Below are positions 1 to 6,164 of a stretch of DNA of 7,478 nt, in pieces. The DNA is from Pseudomonadota bacterium (GTDB lineage: Bacteria; Pseudomonadota; Alphaproteobacteria; Sphingomonadales; Sphingomonadaceae), in NCBI GenBank assembly GCA_023426225.1, contig JAFABD010000026.1, forward strand, positions 1 to 7,478, written 5' to 3'. A program made the position numbers and the translations under genes. The notes beneath the pieces were generated by a model. It ran no database searches. It had not been told where the DNA came from and worked only from the letters and a program-made list of their open reading frames with translations. Position 1 is the first letter of the stretch. The number at the start of each line of letters is the position of its first letter.

Positions 1-724
1 GGGCAATGCCGCGATGATGGCCGGGCTGGGCGTCGCGACCGGGGAGCAGCCGTCGGCGGCGGCGGGGCACGATCCCGAGGCGGCGGCGGGGACAGTGATC
101 CATGTCGCGGTCGACGGGCACGCGGCGGGACGGCTGGTGATCGCCGACCCGATCAAGCGCGAGGCATCGGCGGCGGTCGCCGCGCTGAAGGCCGAGGGGC
201 TGCGCATCGTGATGCTGACCGGCGACGCCGCGCCGGCGGCGAACGCGGTGGCGCGGGCGATCGGCGGCATCGACGCGGTGCATGCCGGACTGTTGCCCGA
301 GGACAAGGCCGCGATCGTCGGCGAGCTGAAGGCGGGCGGCGCGCGCGTGGCGATGGCGGGCGACGGGATCAACGACGCGCCCGCGCTTGCCGCCGCCGAT
401 GTCGGCATCGCGATGGGGACGGGCACCGACGTGGCGATCGAGAGCGCGGGGCTGACGCTGACGCGCGGCGAGCTGGACGGGATCGTGCGCGCGCGGCGGC
501 TGGCGCGCGCGACGATGCGCAACATCCGGCAGAATCTGTGGTTCTCGTTCGCGTTCAACGGCATCGGCGTGCCGGTGGCGGCGGGCGTGCTCTATCCGCT
601 GACCGGGCTGTTGCTGTCGCCGATGATCGCGGGCGCGGCGATGGCGCTGTCGTCGTTCGCGGTGGTGACCAACGCGCTGCGGCTGAACGCGGTGCGGCTC
701 GACGGCGGGGAGGCGGGCGCATGA
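1..724 (+). CDS. copA: Cu+-exporting P1B-type ATPase, C-terminal part (5' end outside window)
   Basis: Only the last 240 codons are in the window; the reading frame is open from base 2, so the ATGs at 14 and 17 are internal methionines. The protein pumps Cu+ out of the cytoplasm at the cost of ATP. Visible in order: the end of the nucleotide-binding domain, the P-domain TGD and PEDK motifs, the hinge GDGINDAPAL with the following AADVGIAMGTGTD, then the last two membrane helices. The penultimate helix has FN just before GIGVP, and the last helix carries MALSS. The MxxSS of the last helix, together with the adjacent CueR gene, points to the Cu+ subgroup (P1B-1). Family Cu+ pumps usually have Tyr-Asn in the penultimate helix; here it is Phe-Asn. 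The CPC helix, the DKTGT phosphorylation site and any N-terminal metal-binding domain lie upstream of the window. The stop codon overlaps the cueR start (ATGA), so the two genes are co-transcribed. Confidence 0.95.
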   Translation, partial: GNAAMMAGLGVATGEQPSAAAGHDPEAAAGTVIHVAVDGHAAGRLVIADPIKREASAAVAALKAEGLRIVMLTGDAAPAANAVARAIGGIDAVHAGLLPEDKAAIVGELKAGGARVAMAGDGINDAPALAAADVGIAMGTGTDVAIESAGLTLTRGELDGIVRARRLARATMRNIRQNLWFSFAFNGIGVPVAAGVLYPLTGLLLSPMIAGAAMALSSFAVVTNALRLNAVRLDGGEAGA

Positions 725-1122
725 ACATCGGCGAGGCGGCGACCGCGAGCGGCGTGTCGCAGCGGATGATCCGCCATTACGAGAAGATCGGGCTGATCCC
801 GGCGCCCGCGCGGCGCGAGAGCGGCTATCGCGACTATTCGACCGCCGATGTCGAGCGGCTGCGCTTCGTCGCGCACGCCCGTGACCTGGGTTTTCCGGTC
901 GAGGAGATCCGCGCGCTGCTGGGGCTGTGGCAGGACCGGGCGCGATCGAGTGCCGACGTCAAGGCGCTGGCGACCGCGCGCGCCGAGGAACTGGGCCGCA
1001 AGGCGCGCGCGCTGGAGGCGATGCGCGCGACGCTGCTCGACCTCGCCGACCGCTGCCACGGCGACGCGCGCCCCGACTGCCCGATCCTGGCGCGGCTGGC
1101 CGGCGAGGCGGGGGCGGCATGA
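721..1122 (+). CDS. cueR: CueR-type MerR-family copper-responsive transcriptional regulator
   Basis: The 133-aa protein is a cytoplasmic dimeric metal sensor that, in this family, binds Cu+ and activates copA promoters with an over-long spacer by distorting the DNA. The N-terminal winged helix-turn-helix has the MerR signature (MNIGEAA, then MIRHYEKIGLIP, then GYRDYS near residues 35-40). A long dimerisation helix follows at about residues 78-110, and the metal-binding loop has Cys112 and Cys120 followed by PIL. The Cx7C spacing and the serine at residue 77 (SSADVK) match E. coli CueR and differ from ZntR-type zinc sensors, which carry a cysteine there. The start is supported by GGGGAGG at 707-713, 7 nt before the ATG, and by the 4-bp overlap with copA. 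In E. coli cueR is divergent from copA; here it is the downstream gene of the operon, so it would be induced with its own target. The CueR operator must lie upstream of the window. Confidence 0.96.
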   Translation: MNIGEAATASGVSQRMIRHYEKIGLIPAPARRESGYRDYSTADVERLRFVAHARDLGFPVEEIRALLGLWQDRARSSADVKALATARAEELGRKARALEAMRATLLDLADRCHGDARPDCPILARLAGEAGAA

Positions 1123-1148
1123 GGGGGAGCTATCGTTTTCGGGCGTAA

Positions 1149-1167
1149 GGCCGGGCGGTTCCTGGCC
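1149..1167. terminator. Weak hairpin between convergent genes cueR and the 64-aa ORF
   Basis: GGCCGGG (1149-1155) can pair with CCTGGCC (1161-1167) around a 5-nt loop, with one G-U pair when read as RNA from the + strand. It lies in the 72-nt gap between two convergent genes, where a shared terminator is expected. Neither side has a T-run, so it is not a standard intrinsic terminator; in a genome this GC-rich such hairpins also arise by chance. Confidence 0.25.
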
Positions 1168-1194
1168 GACGCGTCCGGCCCCCGCGCGGCGGCG

Positions 1195-1389
1195 TCATTT
1201 CGCTGCCTTGGCGCGCTGCTCCGATCGGGAGAATTCGGCGACGACTTCCGCGAACGCGCCGGTACTCACCTCGGCCAGCGGATCTTCCTCGCCGGTGAAA
1301 GGGATATCGTCGTCCTCGATCGCGGCGGGGGCGGCGTTGCCGGGCGGCATGGGTCGTTGCGGCGGTTTGCCGTCGCTGGACGGGGGCAT
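1195..1389 (-). CDS. Small acidic protein of unknown function (64 aa) with internal DDDIPF motif
   Basis: I do not recognise this family. The frame is open to 1515, but the start at 1389 is chosen because GAGGAG (complement of 1396-1401) sits 6 nt before that ATG, the best ribosome binding site in the window. The upstream extension is Arg/Pro-rich and looks like untranslated GC-rich DNA. The protein has a Pro-rich N-terminus (residues 1-22), an acidic centre with IEDDDIPF and TGEEDPLAE (residues 24-40), a likely amphipathic helix (about 41-55) and a basic tail ending KAAK. There is no membrane segment, signal peptide or cysteine, so a soluble cytoplasmic protein is likely. The DDDIPF string matches the SSB C-terminal tip but is internal. 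The gene is 141 nt downstream of the permease gene on the same strand and may have its own promoter. Existence is well supported by the ribosome binding site; function is unknown. Confidence 0.75.
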   Translation of the reverse strand: MPPSSDGKPPQRPMPPGNAAPAAIEDDDIPFTGEEDPLAEVSTGAFAEVVAEFSRSEQRAKAAK

Positions 1390-1395
1390 GCGATT

Positions 1396-1401
1396 CTCCT
1401 C
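1396..1401 (-). promoter_or_regulatory. Shine-Dalgarno site deciding the start of the 64-aa protein
   Basis: GAGGAG on the minus strand is followed by AATCGC and then ATG at 1389. The match and the 6-nt spacing decide for this start over the longer open frame beginning at 1515. Confidence 0.8.
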
Positions 1402-1481
1402 GGGCTGTTTCGGGCGCGCGGGCGGGCGGGCGGCGATCCACCGTACAGGCGCCAACGGTCGCGCATGACGTTTGATCCCGT

Positions 1482-1511
1482 CCCGGCGGGCCCATAGCGG
1501 ACGCCGCCGGG
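1482..1511 (-). terminator. GC-rich inverted repeat downstream of the permease gene
   Basis: On the minus strand CCCGGCGG (1511-1504) and CCGCCGGG (1489-1482) form a perfect 8-bp stem with a 14-nt loop, 19 nt after the permease stop codon. It is placed where an end-of-operon structure is expected. The downstream strand has no T-run (ACGGGATCAAAC follows), so it may be a transcript-stabilising hairpin or part of a Rho-dependent end. The rest of 1390-1530 holds no other gene that I can support. Confidence 0.35.
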
Positions 1512-1530
1512 TCAAGGGTCTGCGCGACGG

Positions 1531-3957
1531 CTATTCGTAGCGCAGCGCGCGGGCGGGTTCGGCGCGGGCGACGCGCCACGACTGGCCGATCACCGTGGCG
1601 ACGGCGATGAGCGCGGCGAGGCCGGAGGCGAGCAGGAAATAGAGCGGCGACAGCGCGATGCGGTCGTCGAAGCCCGCGAGCCAGCGCTGCATCGCCGCCC
1701 AGGCGAGCGGCCAGGCGATGAGGTTGGCGATCAGCACCGGGCGCAGGAACCGCGCGACGAGCAGGCGGAGCACGTCGGCCGTCGAGGCGCCGAGCGCCTT
1801 GCGGATGCCGATCTCCTTGATCCGGCGGGTCGTGTCGAACGAGGCGAGGCCGTAGAGCCCGAGGCAGCCGATCAGCACCGCCAGCCCGGCGCCGAGCGTG
1901 AACAGCCGGGCGCGCTGGGAGTCGGCCTTGTAGTAGCGTTCGTACAGGCTCGTCTCGGCGCTGACGGCATCGAACGGCACGGTGGGGGCGGCGCGTTTCC
2001 ACGTCGCCTCGATCGCGGCGAGCGTGGGGCGCGGATCGTCGCCGGCGTAGCGCGCGATCGCGCTCATCGGCCAGCTCGCCTGATCGGCCCACAGATAGAG
2101 CGTCGGGCGGCGCGGCTCGCGCGGCGATTCGAAACGCATGTCGGCGATCACGCCGATCACGCGCGCGGGGCCCATCCCCTCGATCATGTGGCCGACCGCG
2201 GCGGCGGGGCTGGCATAGCCGAGCTTGCGGGCCGCGCTGGCGTTGAGCACGACGTTGGACACCCGGTCGTCGCCCGAGCGGCCGGGGGCATAGCGCCAGT
2301 CGCTGTTGTCCTCGCCGCGGCTGCGGTCGAACAGCCGCCCGGCGAGCAGGCGCGCGCCGACGGTTTCGAAATAGCCTTCGCCGGTGTCGACGATCGAGAT
2401 CATCGACTTGCGCGTCGGATCCTCGTTGCGGTGGAGACTGTCGGTGTTGGTGGTGGCCTGAAGCCCCGGCGCGTTGAGGCCGATCGCCGCGCGCGTGACG
2501 CCCGGCGTGCGGCGCAGCGCGTCGAGCAACTGCGCGCGCTGTGCCGGGGTGATCGCGCTGTCCGCCGTCGAGCGCACGACGATCAGCCCCGCACGGCGAA
2601 AGCCGATATCGGCGCTGGCGACGTGCGCGGTCTGGACGAGCATCACGACCGTGGCGATCGCGAAGGCGATGGCGATGGCGAACTGGCCGACCACGAGGCC
2701 GCTGCGCAGCCGCGATCCCGCGCGACCGCCGCCGGGCGTGCGCGACGAGGCAAGGACCGCCGCCGGGCGAAATCCCGAAAGGAGCAGCGCCGGATAAAGC
2801 CCCGCCAGCGCCCCGACGACAAGCACGAGCCCGACCAGCGGCAGCAGGATGCCGTCCCAGCCGAGATAGTCGATGGTGAGCGACGTGCCGCCGAGCGTAT
2901 TGACCACGGGCAGCGCGAGTTCGGCGAGCGCGAGCCCGATCAGCCCGGCAAGCGCGACGGTGGCGATCGCTTCGGTGAGGAACTGCCCCGTCAGCGCCCG
3001 GCGCGAGCCGCCGAGCACCTTGCGCACCGCGACTTCGCGGGCACGCAGCCCCGCCCGCGCGGTCGACAGGTTCACATAGTTGACGATTGCGATCAGCAGC
3101 GTGAGCAGCCCGACCAGCCCCAGCGTCGTCACGATCGCGCGGTCGGCCGGATCGGCGAGGTGCAGCGCGGACAGGGGGCGCACGAACTGGCGATACTGGT
3201 CCTTGGGGATGTTGCCGGTGCGGAAGGCGTGGCGATCGAGAAAACCGGCCAGCCGCCGGTCGAAATCGCGCGCGGCGGCCGCATCGGGCAGGCGGACCAC
3301 GGTGAACACCGCGGTGCTTCCCCAATGGTCGAAGAAACTGTCGGCGAACCGCGTGCGGACCATCGGCAGATAGACGTCCGACTTGAAGGTGACGTTCTGC
3401 GGCGGATCGCGCAGCACCGCGCCGACGCGATACTGATATTGCGTCGTGCCGACCACCAGCGTGAGCGTGCGCCCCACCGCGGCGAGCGTGCCGAAATATT
3501 TGCGCGCGGCGGTTTCGGTGACGATCAGCCCGTCGGGCCGGCGCAACGTCCGTTCGGGATCGCCGGCGAGGACGGGGAAGGGGAGCAGGTCGAAAAAGCC
3601 GGGATCGACGATCATCACCTTCTCGCCGGTGACGTTGCCGCCCTGGAGCACCGTCACGCCCGACGGATTGATGCGCGTGGCCGCGAGGTCGGGGAAGTCG
3701 GCGCGCAGCAGGTCGAGTTCGCCGCCCATCGTGTTGGGGTTGGGATCGCTCGGGTCGCCGGGGCGCAGATATTGCTCGTGGATCAGGTAGAGCTTGTCCC
3801 AGCCCGGCAGCACGCGGTCATAGCCGGTTTCGAACCTTACATAGAGGAACAGCAGCAGGAACACCGCGATGCCGAGCGCGAGCCCGCCGATGTTGAGCGC
3901 GGCGAAGAGGCGGTGGCGGGTGAGCGAGCGGTAGAAGCTGGTCAGCGCGGAGGTCAT
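1531..3957 (-). CDS. Tandem MacB/FtsX-type ABC transporter permease (808 aa)
   Basis: This is the inner-membrane subunit of a MacB-like (type VII) ABC system, a class that couples cytoplasmic ATP hydrolysis to movement of substrates in the periplasm or outer envelope. Two FtsX units sit in one chain. Unit one has a helix at about residues 21-41, a periplasmic MacB-type domain (about 42-270) and three helices near 276-297, 327-349 and 368-393. Unit two has a helix at 419-441, a second periplasmic domain (about 445-680) and helices near 686-707, 735-757 and 772-793. The duplicated FtsX motif is visible as REVAVRKVLGGS (about 307-318) and KEIGIRKALGAS (about 714-725). The C-terminus ARAEPARALRYE is typical of the family. 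The start at 3957 is chosen because GGGAG (complement of 3965-3969) lies 7 nt upstream and the ATG overlaps the preceding 33-aa ORF by ATGA; the longer open frame to 4125 runs antisense-like through that ORF. The substrate cannot be read from sequence. Confidence 0.95.
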   Translation of the reverse strand: MTSALTSFYRSLTRHRLFAALNIGGLALGIAVFLLLFLYVRFETGYDRVLPGWDKLYLIHEQYLRPGDPSDPNPNTMGGELDLLRADFPDLAATRINPSGVTVLQGGNVTGEKVMIVDPGFFDLLPFPVLAGDPERTLRRPDGLIVTETAARKYFGTLAAVGRTLTLVVGTTQYQYRVGAVLRDPPQNVTFKSDVYLPMVRTRFADSFFDHWGSTAVFTVVRLPDAAAARDFDRRLAGFLDRHAFRTGNIPKDQYRQFVRPLSALHLADPADRAIVTTLGLVGLLTLLIAIVNYVNLSTARAGLRAREVAVRKVLGGSRRALTGQFLTEAIATVALAGLIGLALAELALPVVNTLGGTSLTIDYLGWDGILLPLVGLVLVVGALAGLYPALLLSGFRPAAVLASSRTPGGGRAGSRLRSGLVVGQFAIAIAFAIATVVMLVQTAHVASADIGFRRAGLIVVRSTADSAITPAQRAQLLDALRRTPGVTRAAIGLNAPGLQATTNTDSLHRNEDPTRKSMISIVDTGEGYFETVGARLLAGRLFDRSRGEDNSDWRYAPGRSGDDRVSNVVLNASAARKLGYASPAAAVGHMIEGMGPARVIGVIADMRFESPREPRRPTLYLWADQASWPMSAIARYAGDDPRPTLAAIEATWKRAAPTVPFDAVSAETSLYERYYKADSQRARLFTLGAGLAVLIGCLGLYGLASFDTTRRIKEIGIRKALGASTADVLRLLVARFLRPVLIANLIAWPLAWAAMQRWLAGFDDRIALSPLYFLLASGLAALIAVATVIGQSWRVARAEPARALRYE

Positions 3958-4055
3958 GGCGTCACTCCCGGATCGCGGGTCTGGGACAGGTGGCGGAGCA
4001 GGGCGACGGCGAGGAGCAGCAGCACCAGCACCGTCAGCGCGCGGTCGAGCTTCAT
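3954..4055 (-). CDS. Predicted 33-aa single-pass membrane peptide between ATPase and permease genes
   Basis: The ATG at 4055 overlaps the ATPase stop (ATGA) and the TGA at 3956-3954 overlaps the permease start (ATGA), so the ORF exactly bridges the two genes. The peptide has a short charged N-terminus (MKLDRA), an uninterrupted hydrophobic stretch of about 15 residues rich in Leu/Val/Ala (residues 6-20), and a polar tail with Arg21, His22, Arg27 and Asp28. This is the layout of a small single-span membrane protein. No clear Shine-Dalgarno precedes it (only a GGCGGGCGGC stretch), so translation would rely on coupling to the ATPase gene. Its last codons contain the permease's ribosome binding site. 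It could be an accessory subunit, in the way that KdpF or AcrZ are small partners of larger transporters, or merely a translated spacer that passes ribosomes to the permease start. I do not recognise a family. Confidence 0.6.
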   Translation of the reverse strand: MKLDRALTVLVLLLLAVALLRHLSQTRDPGVTP

Positions 4056-4732
4056 GCCGCCCGCCGGACCGCGGACAGGATGCGCCCGTCGAGCATGTGC
4101 ACGGTGCGCTTGGCGATATCGGCATGGGCGGGCGAGTGGGTGACCATCACGATCGTCGCGCCGTCGGCGTTCAGCCGGGTGAGGATGTCCATCACCTGCG
4201 CGCCGTTTTCGGTGTCGAGGTTGCCGGTGGGTTCGTCCGCCAGGATCAGCCTGGGCTCGCCGACGATCGCGCGGGCGATGGCGGCGCGCTGCTGCTGGCC
4301 GCCGGAAAGCTGGTGCGGATGGTGGTTGCGGCGATGCGCGATGCCGACGCGGTCCATCGCGGCATCGACACGCTCGCGCTTCTCGCGCGCGGGCATCGAC
4401 CGATAGGCGAGCGCCAGCGCGACGTTTTCGGCGATGGTCAGCTCGTCGATCAGGTTGAAGCTCTGGAACACGAAGCCCAGCCGGTCGCGGCGCAGCCGGG
4501 CGAGCTGTGCTTCGGGCGCCTTCGCGATGTCCTCGCCCTCGAACAGATAGGCGCCGCTGGTCGGCCGGTCGATCGTGCCGAGGATGTTGAGCAGCGTCGA
4601 CTTGCCGCAGCCCGACGGCCCCATGATCGCGAGGAATTCGCCCGGCTCGACGGTCAGGTCGATTTCGGCAAGCGCGGTCGTTTCGACCTCGTCGGACCGG
4701 TAGGCGCGGTGGATGGCGGTGAGCTGGATCAT
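4052..4732 (-). CDS. MacB/LolD-type ABC transporter ATPase (226 aa)
   Basis: This is the cytoplasmic ATP-hydrolysing subunit that dimerises and drives the FtsX permease encoded just downstream. All motifs are intact: Walker A GPSGCGKST (residues 38-46), Q-loop FVFQSFNLI with Gln90, signature LSGGQQQR (142-149), Walker B LILADE with catalytic Glu167, the D-loop after PTGNLD, and His199 in VTHS. The SFNLIDELT region after the Q-loop and the PTGNLDT sequence are typical of the LolD/MacB/FtsE branch rather than importers. Length is normal for a stand-alone subunit. AGGAA (complement of 4739-4743) lies 6 nt before the ATG and overlaps the adaptor stop codon TAG, 9 nt upstream; this suggests tight coupling. 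The gene ends in an ATGA overlap with the 33-aa membrane peptide. Confidence 0.97.
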   Translation of the reverse strand: MIQLTAIHRAYRSDEVETTALAEIDLTVEPGEFLAIMGPSGCGKSTLLNILGTIDRPTSGAYLFEGEDIAKAPEAQLARLRRDRLGFVFQSFNLIDELTIAENVALALAYRSMPAREKRERVDAAMDRVGIAHRRNHHPHQLSGGQQQRAAIARAIVGEPRLILADEPTGNLDTENGAQVMDILTRLNADGATIVMVTHSPAHADIAKRTVHMLDGRILSAVRRAA

Positions 4733-4741
4733 GGCGGGTTC

Positions 4742-5989
4742 CTATCGGATGAGCAGGGTCTGGTAGGGGGCGTAGGTGGAAAGCGGCGAGGTGATGATGC
4801 GGTCGCCGGGCGCGAGGCCGCCGGTCACTTCGACCTGGTCGGGATTGCGGCGGCCGGTGGTGATCGCCCGGCGCACGGCACGCGAATCGCTGGTGAGGAC
4901 GAAGGCGGTGGTGCCGCCGGCATCGAGCCAGCCGCCCGACGGCGCGACGACCGCGGGGCGATCAGCGCCGAGCGTGAGGCGCACGTCGAGCGTCTGGCCG
5001 CGGTTGAGCCCCGCCGGCGGCGCCGTCCTGAAGCCGAGTTCGACGCGGAAGCGGCCGTCGGTGACCTGCGGCAGCACCTTGAGCACGGTGAGCGGCAGGC
5101 TGTGCCCGTCGAGATCGGCGACGGCGGCAAGCCCGGTGCGGACGCGGCCGAGATAGAATTGATCGACGTCGGCAGTGAGTTTCCACGCATGTTCGGAATC
5201 GACCTGGCCGACCGCGTCGCCGGGCTTGACCATCTGTCCCGGTTGCAGCGTGAAGGCGGTGAGCCGCCCCGCCACCGGCGCGCGAACGACGAGCGCGGCA
5301 AGGCCCGCCCGCGTCATCGCAAGGCTTTCGCGCAGCTCGCCCGCGGTCGCGTCGACCCCCGACGCCTGTTCGGCGAGCATCCTGCGCGCTTCCTGCGCGG
5401 CGCGGGTGAGCGCGGCGAGGCGCGCGCGCTGATAGACGACCTCGTCGCGCACCGGCGCGAGCGCGGCGGCGGTGACGATCGTCTTGTCGAACAGGATCTG
5501 CTTCTGACGCAGCAGCGCCTCGGCCTTGGCGAGATCGTTGCGCGCGGCGGCGATGTCGCGTTCGGTCTGTTCGCGGCTCTGCTGGATCGACAGGCGCTGG
5601 CCGCTGATCGAACTGAGCTGTCCCGCGATGTTGGCCGATCGGCTGGCGACATCGAGCGCGAGCGAGGGGTTGGCCAGCCGCGCGAGCGGCGCCCCGGCGG
5701 CGACCGACTGGCCGTCGCTGGCGAGCAGCGCCTCGACCTGGCCGCCGCTGACCGCGGTGACGTACACGGTCTGAAGCGGCGCGACCTGCGCCCGCAGCGG
5801 GACATAATCGGCGAAGGCGGCGCGCGTGACCGGCGCGATGCGGATCGTCGTCGCATCGACCGCGAGCGATTGCGAACCCGGCATGAACCACCAGCCGATC
5901 GCCGCCGCGAGGACGACGGCGAGGCCGATCGCCGCGCGGATCGCGGCCCGGCGACGGCGGGCATGCGGGCGCTCGATCCGCCGGTCCAT
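4742..5989 (-). CDS. Periplasmic adaptor subunit (HlyD/RND-adaptor fold) of the ABC efflux system
   Basis: In MacA-like systems the adaptor is anchored in the inner membrane and links the permease to an outer-membrane channel. The 415-aa product has a basic N-terminus (residues 1-18), one membrane helix (about 19-36), the first half of the barrel-sandwich domain (about 70-108, with GQVEALLASDGQSVAAG), a long alpha-helical hairpin (about 112-230), and the second sandwich half (RAPVAGRLTAFTLQPGQMVKPGD, about 236-258, interrupted here only for reference). A beta-barrel (about 263-340) and a membrane-proximal domain ending in TLLIR follow. The frame is open to 6121. I chose the MDRRIERP start because related adaptors begin with a short MDR-like basic segment before the helix. 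An ATG at 6025 (12 residues longer) is the alternative. Neither start has a good Shine-Dalgarno. It is the first gene of the operon; no outer-membrane channel gene is present in the window. Confidence 0.9.
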   Translation of the reverse strand: MDRRIERPHARRRRAAIRAAIGLAVVLAAAIGWWFMPGSQSLAVDATTIRIAPVTRAAFADYVPLRAQVAPLQTVYVTAVSGGQVEALLASDGQSVAAGAPLARLANPSLALDVASRSANIAGQLSSISGQRLSIQQSREQTERDIAAARNDLAKAEALLRQKQILFDKTIVTAAALAPVRDEVVYQRARLAALTRAAQEARRMLAEQASGVDATAGELRESLAMTRAGLAALVVRAPVAGRLTAFTLQPGQMVKPGDAVGQVDSEHAWKLTADVDQFYLGRVRTGLAAVADLDGHSLPLTVLKVLPQVTDGRFRVELGFRTAPPAGLNRGQTLDVRLTLGADRPAVVAPSGGWLDAGGTTAFVLTSDSRAVRRAITTGRRNPDQVEVTGGLAPGDRIITSPLSTYAPYQTLLIR

Positions 5990-6079
5990 CGCGGCGCCGC
6001 TGGTCGGGAGAGAGGAGGCTTCCATGTCCGCCAGCGTACAGGAGGCGAGCGAACAGGGCGAAACCACTGCAAATAAAGG

Positions 6080-6085
6080 ATTATC
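6080..6085 (-). promoter_or_regulatory. Candidate -10 element of the efflux operon promoter
   Basis: GATAAT on the minus strand matches the sigma-70 -10 consensus at five of six positions and lies in the only AT-rich patch of the intergenic region. At spacings of 16 to 18 nt upstream there is only GC-rich sequence, with no -35 match. The implied transcription start is near 6073, about 50-85 nt before the two possible adaptor starts. A good -10 without a -35 fits an activator-dependent promoter; the palindrome at 6124-6145 would then be centred near -61. Confidence 0.45.
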
Positions 6086-6123
6086 GAGAAAGTGCTGGCG
6101 TGCCGGGCGGACAGTCGCCAAGC

Positions 6124-6145
6124 TAGTGTCCGATTTCGAACACTA
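6124..6145. promoter_or_regulatory. 22-bp imperfect palindrome, candidate operator of the adjacent response regulator
   Basis: Left arm TAGTGTCCGA (6124-6133) and right arm TCGAACACTA (6136-6145) are inverted copies of each other with one mismatch and a 2-bp centre. The core can be written TGTCCG, four bases, CGAACA. It sits between the divergent efflux and regulator genes, 19 bp before the regulator's GTG and upstream of the candidate -10 of the efflux operon. Further TGTCCG copies occur at 6025-6030 (+), 6108-6113 (read on the minus strand) and 6166-6171 (+). Dyad size and position suit a Fis-type HTH dimer. Binding by this regulator is inference. Confidence 0.6.
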
Positions 6146-6164
6146 ACCCGAGGCCGTCAACATC

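Noticed and set aside
1491..1515. TTGACC followed by TATGGG on the - strand, as a promoter for the 64-aa protein
   Set aside because: The spacing between the two hexamers is only 13 nt, too short for a sigma-70 promoter, and the same bases form the arm of the inverted repeat at 1482-1511.
1390..1515. N-terminal extension of the 64-aa protein to an ATG at 1515 (106 aa)
   Set aside because: The extension is Arg/Pro-rich, contains the inverted repeat, and its ATG lacks a ribosome binding site, whereas GAGGAG precisely precedes the ATG at 1389.
1130..3325. 731-codon open frame on the - strand in another frame through the permease gene
   Set aside because: It is dominated by Arg/Pro/Ala and shares the strand with the real permease frame, which has the expected hydrophobic and motif pattern.
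2188..4143. 651-codon open frame on the + strand opposite the permease gene
   Set aside because: It is antisense to a gene with clear membrane segments and FtsX motifs. Its translation is a low-complexity Arg/Gly/Glu/Asp mix without domains, typical of stop-poor antisense frames in very GC-rich DNA.
3956..6076. 706-codon open frame on the + strand opposite the ATPase and adaptor genes
   Set aside because: It is the antisense shadow of two genes with intact motifs; the composition is Arg/Gly/Asp-rich and no domain is recognisable.
6062..6121. Sigma-54 -24/-12 element in the divergent intergenic region (TGGC, GGCAC and TTTGCA fragments)
   Set aside because: No GG and GC dinucleotides lie at the required spacing with adequate flanking consensus on either strand; the closest cases are off by at least one base or lack the -24 half.
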